In this document: positions 37,909-45,638 of the stretch, one piece after another
Layout: each line of letters begins with the position of its first letter
Position numbering within the stretch: position 1 is the stretch's first letter
DNA from: Epilithonimonas mollis
Lineage (GTDB): Bacteria > Bacteroidota > Bacteroidia > Flavobacteriales > Weeksellaceae
NCBI RefSeq assembly: GCF_900142325.1
Contig: NZ_FRAM01000003.1
Coordinates: 1 to 64,000, forward strand
Reading direction: 5' to 3'
DNA length: 64,000 nt
The notes under the pieces: model-generated
Databases searched by the model: none
Seen by the model: the letters and a program-made list of their open reading frames with translations, nothing else
Told to the model about the DNA's origin: nothing
Program-made: the position numbers and the translations under genes

Positions 37909-37937
37909 TTGGCATCAATATTGAAAAACTAACTTTG
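37909..37937 (+). promoter_or_regulatory. Promoter of the LolA-like gene
   Basis: TTG (37909-37911), 18 bp, then TAACTTTG (37930-37937): a good match to the housekeeping Bacteroidota promoter, 24 bp before the ATG. The same TTG begins a TTGGCAT, but the -12 half of a sigma-54 site is poor here. Confidence 0.65.
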
Positions 37938-37960
37938 TTTCAAATTTAATTAATAAGTAA

Positions 37961-38602
37961 ATGAAAAATTTTTTAAAGACAGTTTTGGCTTTAACTTTTA
38001 TGGGCAGCAGTTTTTTTGCGCATGCTCAAACCATCGATAACAAATCGAAGACCATACTGGATGATATAACCAGAAATTATAAGAGCAAAAAAAATTCTTA
38101 TTTCAAATTTTCATATACAACAGGTAATGGAAAGTCATCACAGACACAAACGGGGATCTTCTATTCTGACAATACCAGATATAAACTTAAAATAATGGGT
38201 ATAGAACAGATCTTTGATGGTAACAAAGTCTATAATATCAATGATGAAGATAAAGAAGTGACAGTTTCAAAACCTAATGATAATCAGATGCACTTTTCCC
38301 CATTAAGTTATCTGGATTCTTATAAAAAAGATTACAATGTATCGTATTCAGGAAAAAAGACCATTAGCGGAATTCCTGTTGATATTATCAAAATGACTCC
38401 TGTTAAAAATAATGGATTGAAAAATGTCATCTTGTATATCAATACGCCACAGAAAAAACTGATCAAACTCGAACAAGTTTCCAGCAACAATGATTTGGCA
38501 GTGATCAATATAAGTAACTATAAAGAAAATCAGCCATTATCACCCTCAGTTTTTAGCTTTGACAAATCCAAATATCAAAATTATCTGATAACTGAATTAT
38601 AA
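37961..38602 (+). CDS. LolA-like outer-membrane lipoprotein carrier protein
   Basis: Periplasmic protein of 213 residues with a signal peptide ending FFAHAQ. The mature part has the LolA/LolB half-barrel pattern: a first helix (KTILDDITRNYKSKKNS), strands such as YFKFSYTTGNG, QTGIFYSDNTRYKLKIMG, the IFDGNKVYNINDEDKEV hairpin and the SGKKTISGIPVDIIKMTP segment. It would shuttle lipoproteins from the inner to the outer membrane, but other Bacteroidota carry several LolA-like paralogues, so this may be a specialised one. It follows a housekeeping promoter and ends in a bidirectional terminator. Confidence 0.8.
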   Translation: MKNFLKTVLALTFMGSSFFAHAQTIDNKSKTILDDITRNYKSKKNSYFKFSYTTGNGKSSQTQTGIFYSDNTRYKLKIMGIEQIFDGNKVYNINDEDKEVTVSKPNDNQMHFSPLSYLDSYKKDYNVSYSGKKTISGIPVDIIKMTPVKNNGLKNVILYINTPQKKLIKLEQVSSNNDLAVINISNYKENQPLSPSVFSFDKSKYQNYLITEL

Positions 38603-38606
38603 AATA

Positions 38607-38642
38607 AAAAAAGCATTACAAATTAGATTGTAATGCTTTTTT
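38607..38642. terminator. Bidirectional terminator between LolA-like and DUF4294 genes
   Basis: AAAAGCATTACAA (38609-38621) pairs perfectly with TTGTAATGCTTTT (38628-38640), flanked by A and T runs; it abuts the stop codon of the minus-strand gene. Confidence 0.88.
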
Positions 38643-39345
38643 ATTTCTCTACTTTATAATCATTGGCACCCGGATAAGGCTGGAGATAACCCAGATTCCA
38701 GTTAGACTGCAACAGCGATTCTATAAAAAGATCATCCCTGAATCTATGCGGATCATAAGGTGTCTTCAGACTTACATCTGCTATATTCCCCTTTACATTC
38801 CACCAAAAGGCACTCCATCCGCCTCTTAGTTCTTTAATGATTTCGTAAACTGTTTTTCCGGTAGCTCTGTTCATTAACTTGGCGAAAATCTGACCTTCGG
38901 TTGTCGTTAGTTCACGCAATTGATTTTCATAGCTGGCAGCCAGTTCAGTTTGTCTTTGCTTGATATATCGGTTGCGGTCGGAGCTTTTCAGATTCGCACT
39001 TTCTTTTTGTATATTTCTGTATTGTTCCAAAGCATCCAGAAAAAGTGGATAAACTCGGTTAAGTTTTTTATTCAGGAAAAAATAAAAATTCCTGTCCAGT
39101 TGATTGTTGAAGTGTGGATTTGCTCTCAGCGTCAATTCGTCCAAAACGATGACCTGTTCGCCATTTATTTTATAGATTTTTGCCTTTTGGACTTCGTCGT
39201 AATAATATTCATTTCCATACTCATCTTTTTTCAGTCTGCTCTTTGGAATATCGTCAAAAGAATTCACCTTTAAAGTATCCTGCTGCGAGAAACAAAATAT
39301 GCCAATAAACATACAAAGAAACGGAAACAATTTGCCAAAATTCAT
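38641..39345 (-). CDS. DUF4294 domain protein
   Basis: Exported protein of about 234 residues of the Bacteroidota DUF4294 family. A signal peptide (LFPFLCMFIGIFCFSQ) is followed by the conserved YYYDEVQKAKIYKINGEQ region, a basic helical stretch (FFLNKKLNRVYPLFLDALEQY), and GQIFAKLMNRATGKTVYEIIKELRGGWSAFWWN, the family's strongest block, about residues 160-195. The start could be ATG 39345 or 39360. It is divergent from the M42 peptidase with 58 bp between starts. No function is established for the family. Confidence 0.85.
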   Translation of the reverse strand: MNFGKLFPFLCMFIGIFCFSQQDTLKVNSFDDIPKSRLKKDEYGNEYYYDEVQKAKIYKINGEQVIVLDELTLRANPHFNNQLDRNFYFFLNKKLNRVYPLFLDALEQYRNIQKESANLKSSDRNRYIKQRQTELAASYENQLRELTTTEGQIFAKLMNRATGKTVYEIIKELRGGWSAFWWNVKGNIADVSLKTPYDPHRFRDDLFIESLLQSNWNLGYLQPYPGANDYKVEK

Positions 39346-39403
39346 TACTTTTACCTCCATAAATACTAACGATATTTAATATCAAAAATCATTCCCTTTC
39401 GTC

Positions 39404-40480
39404 ATGAAATTCGAAAAGAAATCAATTAAATTCCTGGCAGAATATCTCAATACTGCTTCACCTACAGGTTATGAACACAACGGACAAAAAGTCTGGATGG
39501 ATTATATCAAACCTTATGTCGATAAAATTGAAGTTGACAACTACGGAACAGCTTACGGAATCATCAATCCGGACGCAGACTTCAAAGTAGTTATAGAAGC
39601 TCATGCGGACGAGATTAGCTGGTATGTCAACTATATCACGGATGATGGTCTGATCTATGTTATCAGAAACGGTGGCTCGGATCAAACTATAGCTCCTTCA
39701 AAAGTCGTGAATATCCACGGCGAAAAAGGGATTGTAAAAGGCGTTTTCGGGTGGCCGGCCATTCACACCAGAAGTACCAATCAAAATGAACCGACTCCAA
39801 AAATTGATAACATCTTCATCGACTGTGGTGCCAATTCAAAAAAAGAGGTCGAAGAATTGGGAATTTTTGTTGGTTGTATGATTACTTATCCTGATGAGTT
39901 TTTCGAACTGAATAGCAGATATTTCGTTTGCCGGGCTTTGGACAACAGAATTGGCGGATTTATGATTGCAGAGGTTGCAAGACTCTTGAAAGAAAACAAG
40001 AAAGAATTGCCTTTTGGATTGTACATTACCAATTCCGTTCAGGAAGAAGTCGGACTTTATGGCGCTGACATGATTGCTGACACCATAAAGCCTAACATTG
40101 CCATTGTGACAGATGTGACACACGACACTACAACACCAATGATTGAAAAGAAAAAAGAAGGCGACCAAAAATGCGGCGATGGACCGGTTGTGTTTTTTGC
40201 ACCAAGTGTTCATCACACCATTCGCGAATTGATAATTGATACCGCAAAAGAAAAAGAAATCCCTTTCCAAAGGGCTGCAGCAAGCAGGGCAACCGGAACC
40301 GATACAGATGCATTTGCACATTCTAACGGCGGCGTTCCGAGCGCATTGATTTCGCTACCTTTGCGTTATATGCATACCACAGTAGAAATTGTTTCAAAAG
40401 AAGACGTCTCAAACGTTATCAGATTGATCTACGAAAGTCTTTTGAAAATTCAGCCTGCAATGAAATTGAAATATCATTAA
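39404..40480 (+). CDS. M42 family metallopeptidase (aminopeptidase)
   Basis: Cytosolic di-metal aminopeptidase of 358 residues, in the family of glutamyl aminopeptidases and TET peptidases (formerly annotated as endoglucanase). The metal and catalytic motifs are VVIEAHADEISW (metal His and Asp), LDNRIGGF (bridging Asp), QEEVGLYGA (catalytic Glu pair), VTDVTHDT (metal Asp) and the late MHTTVEIV histidine. The first helix reads AEYLNTASPTGYE. It would trim peptides in the cytosol. rpe follows 51 bp downstream on the same strand and could be co-transcribed. Confidence 0.93.
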   Translation: MKFEKKSIKFLAEYLNTASPTGYEHNGQKVWMDYIKPYVDKIEVDNYGTAYGIINPDADFKVVIEAHADEISWYVNYITDDGLIYVIRNGGSDQTIAPSKVVNIHGEKGIVKGVFGWPAIHTRSTNQNEPTPKIDNIFIDCGANSKKEVEELGIFVGCMITYPDEFFELNSRYFVCRALDNRIGGFMIAEVARLLKENKKELPFGLYITNSVQEEVGLYGADMIADTIKPNIAIVTDVTHDTTTPMIEKKKEGDQKCGDGPVVFFAPSVHHTIRELIIDTAKEKEIPFQRAAASRATGTDTDAFAHSNGGVPSALISLPLRYMHTTVEIVSKEDVSNVIRLIYESLLKIQPAMKLKYH

Positions 40481-40531
40481 ATCTCTGGAATTCAGGCTCA
40501 GTTAACAGCATCTAAATCCTAATCTAATAAA

Positions 40532-41182
40532 ATGAAAAACAAACTCATAGCACCTTCACTACTTTCCGCAGATTTTGGAAATCTGCAGAGAGATATAGAG
40601 ATGCTCAACAATTCCCAGGCAGACTGGATCCATGTCGATGTGATGGATGGACGCTTTGTGCCTAATATCTCTTTCGGATTTCCCGTGATGAAAACCGTTC
40701 AGGAGCACGCCAAAAAATTTGTCGATGTTCACCTGATGATTCTGGAACCGGAAAAATATGTTGAAGAATTCATTGAGTTTGGAGCCGATTTGATTTCTGT
40801 CCATTTCGAAACCTGCACCCACCTTCACAGAACCATTCATCTGATCCAGAGCAAAGGTGCAAAAGCAGGAGTAGTCCTTAATCCTTCAACTCCTGTTCTG
40901 ATGCTGGAAGATATCATTGCAGACGTAGATTTGGTTCTGTTGATGAGTGTCAACCCGGGATTCGGAGGTCAGAAATTTATTGAAAACACTTATAAAAAAA
41001 TCAAAGAAACCAAAGATTTGATCTTGAGTAACAACTCCACGGCATTAATAGAAATTGATGGTGGCGTAAATCTGGACAACGCATCAAAACTATTCGAAGC
41101 TGGAGCAGATATTTTAGTAGCCGGAAATGCAGTTTTCTCTTCCGTCAGCCCTGAAAGGACGATTGAACTTCTGAAGATTTAA
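40532..41182 (+). CDS. rpe: Ribulose-phosphate 3-epimerase
   Basis: TIM-barrel enzyme of 216 residues interconverting ribulose 5-phosphate and xylulose 5-phosphate in the pentose phosphate pathway. Motifs are APSLLSADFGNL, WIHVDVMDGRFVPNISFG (metal His and catalytic Asp), VHLMILEP, LMSVNPGFGGQKF and the catalytic EIDGGVN with the phosphate-binding VAGNAVF. The length is normal. It follows the M42 peptidase gene. A structured repeat and a terminator lie between it and the convergent ndk. Confidence 0.96.
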   Translation: MKNKLIAPSLLSADFGNLQRDIEMLNNSQADWIHVDVMDGRFVPNISFGFPVMKTVQEHAKKFVDVHLMILEPEKYVEEFIEFGADLISVHFETCTHLHRTIHLIQSKGAKAGVVLNPSTPVLMLEDIIADVDLVLLMSVNPGFGGQKFIENTYKKIKETKDLILSNNSTALIEIDGGVNLDNASKLFEAGADILVAGNAVFSSVSPERTIELLKI

Positions 41183-41190
41183 ATTTTTCC

Positions 41191-41273
41191 AAGGAGCTTA
41201 TCCCGCTATCCGCTGTATCTTTTTTGCCAGGCATTGTCCATCGCAAAAAAAGGATGCCGCTGCTATCGGGGCT
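41191..41273. repeat. Dispersed flavobacterial intergenic repeat, type A
   Basis: Structured element with arms CCCGCTATCCGCTGTATC and a right part GGATGCCGCTGCTATCGGG around TTTTTTGC (41220-41227) and GCAAAAAA (41243-41250). The whole folds into an imperfect hairpin. I recognise this pattern, with CCGCTATCCGCT at the left and GGATGCCGCT at the right, as recurrent between genes in Flavobacteriia. It sits between convergent rpe and ndk. Confidence 0.6.
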
Positions 41274-41286
41274 ATTCATAAATAAA

Positions 41287-41322
41287 AAAAACAGGCTATC
41301 AAAAAATGATAGCCTGTTTTAT
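41287..41322. terminator. Bidirectional terminator between rpe and ndk
   Basis: ACAGGCTATCA (41291-41301) pairs with TGATAGCCTGT (41307-41317), with flanking A and T runs, between convergent genes. Confidence 0.88.
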
Positions 41323-41336
41323 ATTTTCAGGAGAAA

Positions 41337-41756
41337 TTAGAAAATCTCTCTGCCAGAAAAATGGAATTGGGCTTCGATAAGCGCATTCTCATCAGAGTCA
41401 GAACCATGGACTGCATTTTCACCGATGCTTCTTGCAAATAGCTTTCTGATAGTTCCTTCAGCAGCTTCAGCCGGATTCGTAGAACCGATAACAGTTCTGA
41501 AATCATCCACAGCATTATCCTTTTCAAGAACAGCAGCCACTATTGGTCCGGAAGACATGAATTCTACCAACTCGCCGTAGAAAGGTCTTTCTGAGTGCAC
41601 TTCGTAGAATTTTTTTGCATCAGCTTCGGTCAGCTGAGTTAATTTTAACGCTTTAATTTTAAAACCAGCTTCGCTGATTTTTCCAAGAATCGCACCAATA
41701 TGTCCATCTGCAACGGCATCTGGCTTGATCATGGTAAATGTGATTTTTCCTGACAT
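41337..41756 (-). CDS. ndk: Nucleoside diphosphate kinase
   Basis: Cytosolic enzyme of 139 residues that moves the gamma phosphate from ATP to other nucleoside diphosphates, balancing NTP pools. It contains [17 protein letters not shown] at the N-terminus and the active-site histidine in [12 protein letters not shown] near the C-terminus. The length is that of bacterial Ndk. A -7-like TAAATTTG (41794-41787, minus strand) lies about 30 bp upstream of its start. It is monocistronic between a terminator and a long intergenic region. Confidence 0.96.
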   Translation of the reverse strand: MSGKITFTMIKPDAVADGHIGAILGKISEAGFKIKALKLTQLTEADAKKFYEVHSERPFYGELVEFMSSGPIVAAVLEKDNAVDDFRTVIGSTNPAEAAEGTIRKLFARSIGENAVHGSDSDENALIEAQFHFSGREIF

Positions 41757-41851
41757 GTTCTTATTTTATTTTTTTTTAAAGAGTTGCAAATTTACAATAA
41801 TTTTTCCTTATGTTTGCAACAGAAAATTCTTTTTCAAAGATTCGAATTTTA

Positions 41852-41867
41852 TTGGCACAGTATTTGT
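41852..41867 (+). promoter_or_regulatory. Sigma-54-like -24/-12 promoter
   Basis: TTGGCAC (41852-41858), five bases, then TTTGT (41863-41867). This matches TGGCAC-N5-TTGC in sequence and spacing except for T in place of the last C. Transcription would start near 41878, upstream of a strong terminator, with no ordinary gene between. Confidence 0.5.
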
Positions 41868-41877
41868 ATCATTATTT

Positions 41878-41948
41878 TCGATTCTCATGTTTAATTTGAG
41901 TTTTCATGGTTATTAGTTTTTACCCCAACTTCGGTTGGGGTTTTTTTA
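41878..41948 (+). ncRNA. Candidate small RNA of about 70 nt with intrinsic terminator
   Basis: Defined by the -24/-12 element upstream and by the terminator ACCCCAAC (41922-41929), UUCG loop, GTTGGGGT (41934-41941), then Ts. Neither flanking gene uses this terminator, since both are on the minus strand. A tiny open frame ATG 41888 encodes only MFNLSFHGY. The start is inferred, no known RNA family is recognised, and expression is untested. Confidence 0.4.
41922..41948 (+). terminator. UUCG-tetraloop rho-independent terminator
   Basis: Eight-pair stem ACCCCAAC/GTTGGGGT closed by TTCG and followed by seven Ts. It is oriented for plus-strand transcription; there is no plus-strand protein gene upstream. 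Confidence 0.85.
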
Positions 41949-42060
41949 TTTATGAAAATCACTTTAATAAATAACCGCCAAAACAAAATGTATCAGCGGT
42001 TTTATATAAATGATTCTTATCAGTTTGATTTTTGTCACACAATTCAATCAGCGAATTGCA

Positions 42061-42129
42061 GCAGCCAGGCCTGAGTGGAGCTCATCCGCCAGCGGCGGAT
42101 AGTGGGAACGGAGGACTGAAAAACTGCCC
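42061..42129 (+). repeat. Dispersed repeat type B, copy 1
   Basis: Starts GCAGCC, then CCTGAGTGGAGCTC, an insert with the perfect hairpin ATCCGCC-AGC-GGCGGAT, then GTGGGAACGGAGG and ends CTGCCC. The same left and right blocks recur at 44504-44621, same orientation, so two copies flank purC-purF. Confidence 0.65.
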
Positions 42130-42134
42130 GAATT

Positions 42135-43655
42135 CTAATCACCCTGATCTACAAAAGCCAATTCGTCCGGATTATTGACAGGATATTTCTCTGTGAAACA
42201 TCCAAAGCAATGATTGGGTGAACCTAAAATCTCTATTAGATTTTCCACACTCAAAAACTCCAGACTATCGACAGCAAGGTAATCCTTCAACTCATCTTTT
42301 GTCATATTTGCTGAGATCAAATCGTCTTTGGTAGGTGTATCAATCCCCAAAAAGCAAGGGGCAACAATCGGTGGTGACACACTTCTAAAATGAATCTCCT
42401 TAACACCTGCATTTTTTAAAATCTTCACCAGACGTTTTGACGTTGTTCCTCTCACGATAGAATCGTCGATAATAACCACTCTTTTATCTTTCATTTCGGA
42501 TATAATCGGATTGAGCTTCAGGTTCACAAAATGTTCCCTCATCTCCTGAGACGGAATAATGAATGATCTGCCGATATACCTGTTCTTGATCAAAACCGGT
42601 CTGAAAGGTATGCCCGAAGCTTTGGAAAACCCAATCGCAGCAGGAACGCCGGAATCAGGAACGCCTATCACAATATCGGCATCTACAGGTGCCTGTTCCC
42701 AAATCTTCATTCCCGACTTCTCTCTTACTTCGTGAACATTAATACCTTCAAGAGTAGAATCCGGTCTTGCAAAATAAATATACTCGAATGCACAGATTTT
42801 ATTGACACAATCTTCTCTAACCAGGTAGGATTGCAAACCTTCTTCATTGTCACTTGTGTAAACAATCTCACCAGGAAGAATATCACGGACATATTGTGCT
42901 CCTACTCCATCCAAAGCACATGTTTCCGAAGCTACAACGAATGTATTTTCGTCAATAGCACCTAAAACCAAAGGCCGGATTCCATTAAAATCGCGGAACG
43001 CAAAGAACTTATTTCTCGTAATCCCGACAACCGAATAGGCACCTTCTATTTTTTCCATGGTTGCTTTGATCGCTCCACGCAGTCCCAAGTCCAGATTTTT
43101 CTGAATCAGCCTTAAGATAACTTCGGTATCAGATGTCGCACGGAACACCACTCCTTCATCTTCCAGTTCCTTTCTAAGCTGTTTTGCGTTGGTGAGATTT
43201 CCGTTATGTGCAATTGAAAGGATGATCTGATCATATTCATTCTTTGCAAAAAAAGGCTGAAAATTATATTTTTTCTTGTCACCTGCAGTTGTATATCTTG
43301 TGTGCCCGATAACGGTACTTCCCATAAACTGCTCGGGCTCTTCTATTGTTTTGAAAACGTCCAGAACCAAGCCTTCATCTTTTACAGAAAATATTCGCCC
43401 TTTGTTCCCGACAGCTATTCCGCAAGCTTCCTGACCACGATGTTGTAGTGCAAAAAGGCCGAACTGCGACAAAGAAAAAGTATCCAAATTTTCAGGAGAA
43501 TGCAGTCCGAAAATCCCGCACTCCTCTTCCATTTTGTCAAAAGGATAAGTTCCTAATTTCTCTTTGGAAAGATGTTTGGTTGCTTCAAATTCCTGATAGC
43601 GGTTCTGGAAAGCATATTTTGATAATGTGCTGTATTGTTGAAATTCTAAATCCAT
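42135..43655 (-). CDS. purF: Amidophosphoribosyltransferase
   Basis: First committed enzyme of purine synthesis, making phosphoribosylamine from PRPP and glutamine. The glutaminase domain has the nucleophile in MEEECGIFGLHSP; the cysteine at about residue 46 would be the mature N-terminus. The PRPP-binding loop is VVIIDDSIVRGTTSKR, and ARPDSTLEGINVHEVREKSG and CFGCFTEKYP fit the family. The ATG at 43655 gives a 41-residue leader before MEEEC; an internal ATG (43532) would give the usual short propeptide, so the long start is not certain. It is 19 bp after purC, in an operon. Confidence 0.93.
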   Translation of the reverse strand: MDLEFQQYSTLSKYAFQNRYQEFEATKHLSKEKLGTYPFDKMEEECGIFGLHSPENLDTFSLSQFGLFALQHRGQEACGIAVGNKGRIFSVKDEGLVLDVFKTIEEPEQFMGSTVIGHTRYTTAGDKKKYNFQPFFAKNEYDQIILSIAHNGNLTNAKQLRKELEDEGVVFRATSDTEVILRLIQKNLDLGLRGAIKATMEKIEGAYSVVGITRNKFFAFRDFNGIRPLVLGAIDENTFVVASETCALDGVGAQYVRDILPGEIVYTSDNEEGLQSYLVREDCVNKICAFEYIYFARPDSTLEGINVHEVREKSGMKIWEQAPVDADIVIGVPDSGVPAAIGFSKASGIPFRPVLIKNRYIGRSFIIPSQEMREHFVNLKLNPIISEMKDKRVVIIDDSIVRGTTSKRLVKILKNAGVKEIHFRSVSPPIVAPCFLGIDTPTKDDLISANMTKDELKDYLAVDSLEFLSVENLIEILGSPNHCFGCFTEKYPVNNPDELAFVDQGD

Positions 43656-43674
43656 TCTAAATTGTTCTTGGATT

Positions 43675-44394
43675 CTATTTTTCTAATGCTGTTTGTAATC
43701 TGTCAAAAATCTCAACATAAGCTTCTGTGATTTCTCCCAAATCTCTTCGGAACCTGTCTTTATCAAGCTTTTTCATTGTATCCCTGTCCCAAAGTCTGCA
43801 AGTGTCGGGAGAAATCTCGTCTGCTAAAACAATTTGTCCATCAGAAGTTTTCCCTAATTCGATCTTAAAATCTACAAGAATGACATTCATTTTATCAAAC
43901 AAAGCAATCAGAAGCTCGTTGATTTCGCCCGTCAATGCATACATCTCTTTCAGCTCATCGAACGTTGCAGCACCTAAAAATACAGCATGGTAATCATTAA
44001 TCAAAGGATCACCCAACTCATCTTTTTTGTAACAGATATCGAAAATAGTAACAGGAGATTTGGTGCCTTCTTCAACTCCTAATCTCTGAGCCATACTTCC
44101 TGCAGCGTAATTACGAACAACCATTTCCAGCGGAATGATTTCCACTTTTTTAACAAGCTGTTCTCTGTCATTGAGTTTTTCGATAAAATGTGTCGGAATT
44201 CCGTTTTCTGTAAGATAACCAAATATAAGTGTAGAAATCGCGTTGTTCAGTTCGCCTTTTCTATCAAACTGACCTCGTTTCTGGGCGTTGAACGCTGTTG
44301 CATCATCTTTATAACGAACAACGACTTCGTCAGGTTTTTCGGTAGCGAAAACCTGTTTAGCTTTACCTTCGTAAAGCATTTCTTTCTTTTCCAT
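43675..44394 (-). CDS. purC: SAICAR synthetase (phosphoribosylaminoimidazole-succinocarboxamide synthase)
   Basis: ATP-dependent ligase of purine synthesis, joining CAIR and aspartate to give SAICAR; 239 residues, the normal bacterial length. Motifs are [12 protein letters not shown] at the N-terminus, [33 protein letters not shown] and [14 protein letters not shown]. It is first of a two-gene purine operon with purF, with 19 bp between the genes. A -7-like box TAAATTTG lies about 30 bp upstream (44430-44423). No purine riboswitch was recognised. Confidence 0.95.
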   Translation of the reverse strand: MEKKEMLYEGKAKQVFATEKPDEVVVRYKDDATAFNAQKRGQFDRKGELNNAISTLIFGYLTENGIPTHFIEKLNDREQLVKKVEIIPLEMVVRNYAAGSMAQRLGVEEGTKSPVTIFDICYKKDELGDPLINDYHAVFLGAATFDELKEMYALTGEINELLIALFDKMNVILVDFKIELGKTSDGQIVLADEISPDTCRLWDRDTMKKLDKDRFRRDLGEITEAYVEIFDRLQTALEK

Positions 44395-44422
44395 TTAAAC
44401 TTTTTACTGTTAGATTTATGTA

Positions 44423-44430
44423 CAAATTTA
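44423..44430 (-). promoter_or_regulatory. purC-purF promoter -7 box
   Basis: TAAATTTG on the minus strand, about 29 bp before the purC ATG. No -33 TTG at usual spacing is seen. Confidence 0.45.
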
Positions 44431-44503
44431 CGAAAAATTTACATTAAATGTAATTTGGAAAATATTATCCTATTGAGCATGCTTTTAGTACGATGAATTG
44501 CAT

Positions 44504-44621
44504 GCAGCCCGACCTGAGTGGAGCTCTTTTTCTGATGGGGCAATTCTTATGACGTGATGGGATGTCATCCCGTTTTGTAATGGCAGAAAAAAGCGGGAAC
44601 GGAGGGCGGATAAAGCTGCCC
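44504..44621 (+). repeat. Dispersed repeat type B, copy 2
   Basis: Shares with copy 1 the left block GCAGCC..CCTGAGTGGAGCTC and the right block GGGAACGGAGG..CTGCCC. Its insert is longer and contains the hairpins CTTTTTCTG/CAGAAAAAAG, ATGAC/GTCAT and GGGAT/ATCCC. GCAGC and GCTGC at the ends can pair. It lies between batB and purC. Confidence 0.65.
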
Positions 44622-44626
44622 AAAAA

Positions 44627-45634
44627 TTAAATATTGAAATCTTTTTTCGGGTTGAAAAGATAAATCAAAAGGAAAAAGAACATCGATGCGCACAAGAAAT
44701 ACTGGTAATAATGCACAGCGGACTGGGAGCTGATGATCGTGGAACTTGAACCTGTATTTTTGTGAAGTTCGCCGACAAGATTGTTAATGGTATTATCGAG
44801 ATTGTTGCCATCCAGATAACTGCCGCCCGTGGAAGAGGCGATATTGCGAAGTGCCTTTGTCTGAAGTTTGGAAACGACAGTTTCACCATACATATCGGAT
44901 TTATAACCCATTAGTTGTCCGAAATAATATTCCGGAATAGGAGCACCTTCTTCTGTTCCGACACCGATTGCTGTAATTCTGACGCCTTCTTTTCTGGCAA
45001 GATTGATAGCTTCATCCTCATGACCTTCGTTATCTTCTCCATCACTGATCAATACAATATTCCGCGAGCCTTTTGTGATATTTTTAAATTTTTGTGCTGC
45101 AATCTGAATCGGTTTCAGAAAATCGGTTCCCTGATTCTGAACAACACTGGTCTCGATTCCCAAAAGATAATTTTCTGCTGCAGAATAGTCACTGGATAAA
45201 GGCATGACTGAATATGCATCTCCAGCAAAAACGATGATCCCAACCCGGTCATTGGTCATTTTCTGAAGCGAATTGATGATGATATTTTTTGCTTCTTCCA
45301 GGCGGCTTGGCTGGATATCCTGCGCATTCATAGAATTGGATACATCGAGAACGAACATCGTACTGCTAACATTCTGCTTCACATTGATTTGTTCTTTTCC
45401 GCCCAAAAGATCAATGATGGAAAATATCAGAAATAAAAATCCAAGTAAATATAAAACCGGAAACAGCTTGGCAAAGGATGATGTTTTCTCAAATAAAGCG
45501 TCCTGAAAACGACTTTCCGCAAAAAGATTTCTTTTTTTGTTTTTCCAACGGATATAATGGATGATAAAGTAGCCTATGACAGGCAACAAAATAAGTAATA
45601 ACAGATACCAGTAATTTCCTAAATACCAATTCAT
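44627..45634 (-). CDS. batB: VWA-domain membrane protein, BatB
   Basis: Aerotolerance-type protein of 335 residues. Two N-terminal helices flank a short loop, then a von Willebrand A domain with the MIDAS motif DVSNSMNAQD, a conserved ISDGEDNEGH and a final C-terminal helix (HYYQYFLCASMFFFLLIYLF). The topology places the VWA domain outside the cytosol. It is last in the MoxR-DUF58-BatD-like-BatA-BatB operon, 4 bp after batA. In many Bacteroidota batC and batD follow, but here a type B repeat and purC follow instead. Confidence 0.88.
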   Translation of the reverse strand: MNWYLGNYWYLLLLILLPVIGYFIIHYIRWKNKKRNLFAESRFQDALFEKTSSFAKLFPVLYLLGFLFLIFSIIDLLGGKEQINVKQNVSSTMFVLDVSNSMNAQDIQPSRLEEAKNIIINSLQKMTNDRVGIIVFAGDAYSVMPLSSDYSAAENYLLGIETSVVQNQGTDFLKPIQIAAQKFKNITKGSRNIVLISDGEDNEGHEDEAINLARKEGVRITAIGVGTEEGAPIPEYYFGQLMGYKSDMYGETVVSKLQTKALRNIASSTGGSYLDGNNLDNTINNLVGELHKNTGSSSTIISSQSAVHYYQYFLCASMFFFLLIYLFNPKKDFNI

Positions 45635-45638
45635 CGGC

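Larger units (their letters stand above)
41757..42134. other. 378-bp intergenic region with a candidate small RNA and a repeat
   Basis: Between ndk and purF (both on the minus strand). From left to right it holds the ndk promoter, a sigma-54-like element, a UUCG-loop terminator 55 bp later, and a type B repeat. No protein gene of normal size is supported. Confidence 0.5.

Noticed and set aside
37909-37924. Second sigma-54-like site TTGGCAT-N5-TTGA
   Set aside because: The -12 half is poor, and the same TTG fits a better housekeeping promoter with TAACTTTG 18 bp downstream.
39836-40321. 161-codon minus-strand frame inside the M42 peptidase
   Set aside because: Antisense shadow with repeated Cys/His/Asn, typical of a complementary frame.
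41725-41916. 63-codon plus-strand open frame overlapping the start of ndk
   Set aside because: It begins antisense to ndk and contains the -24/-12 element internally. Its composition is Phe-rich like translated AT-rich spacer.
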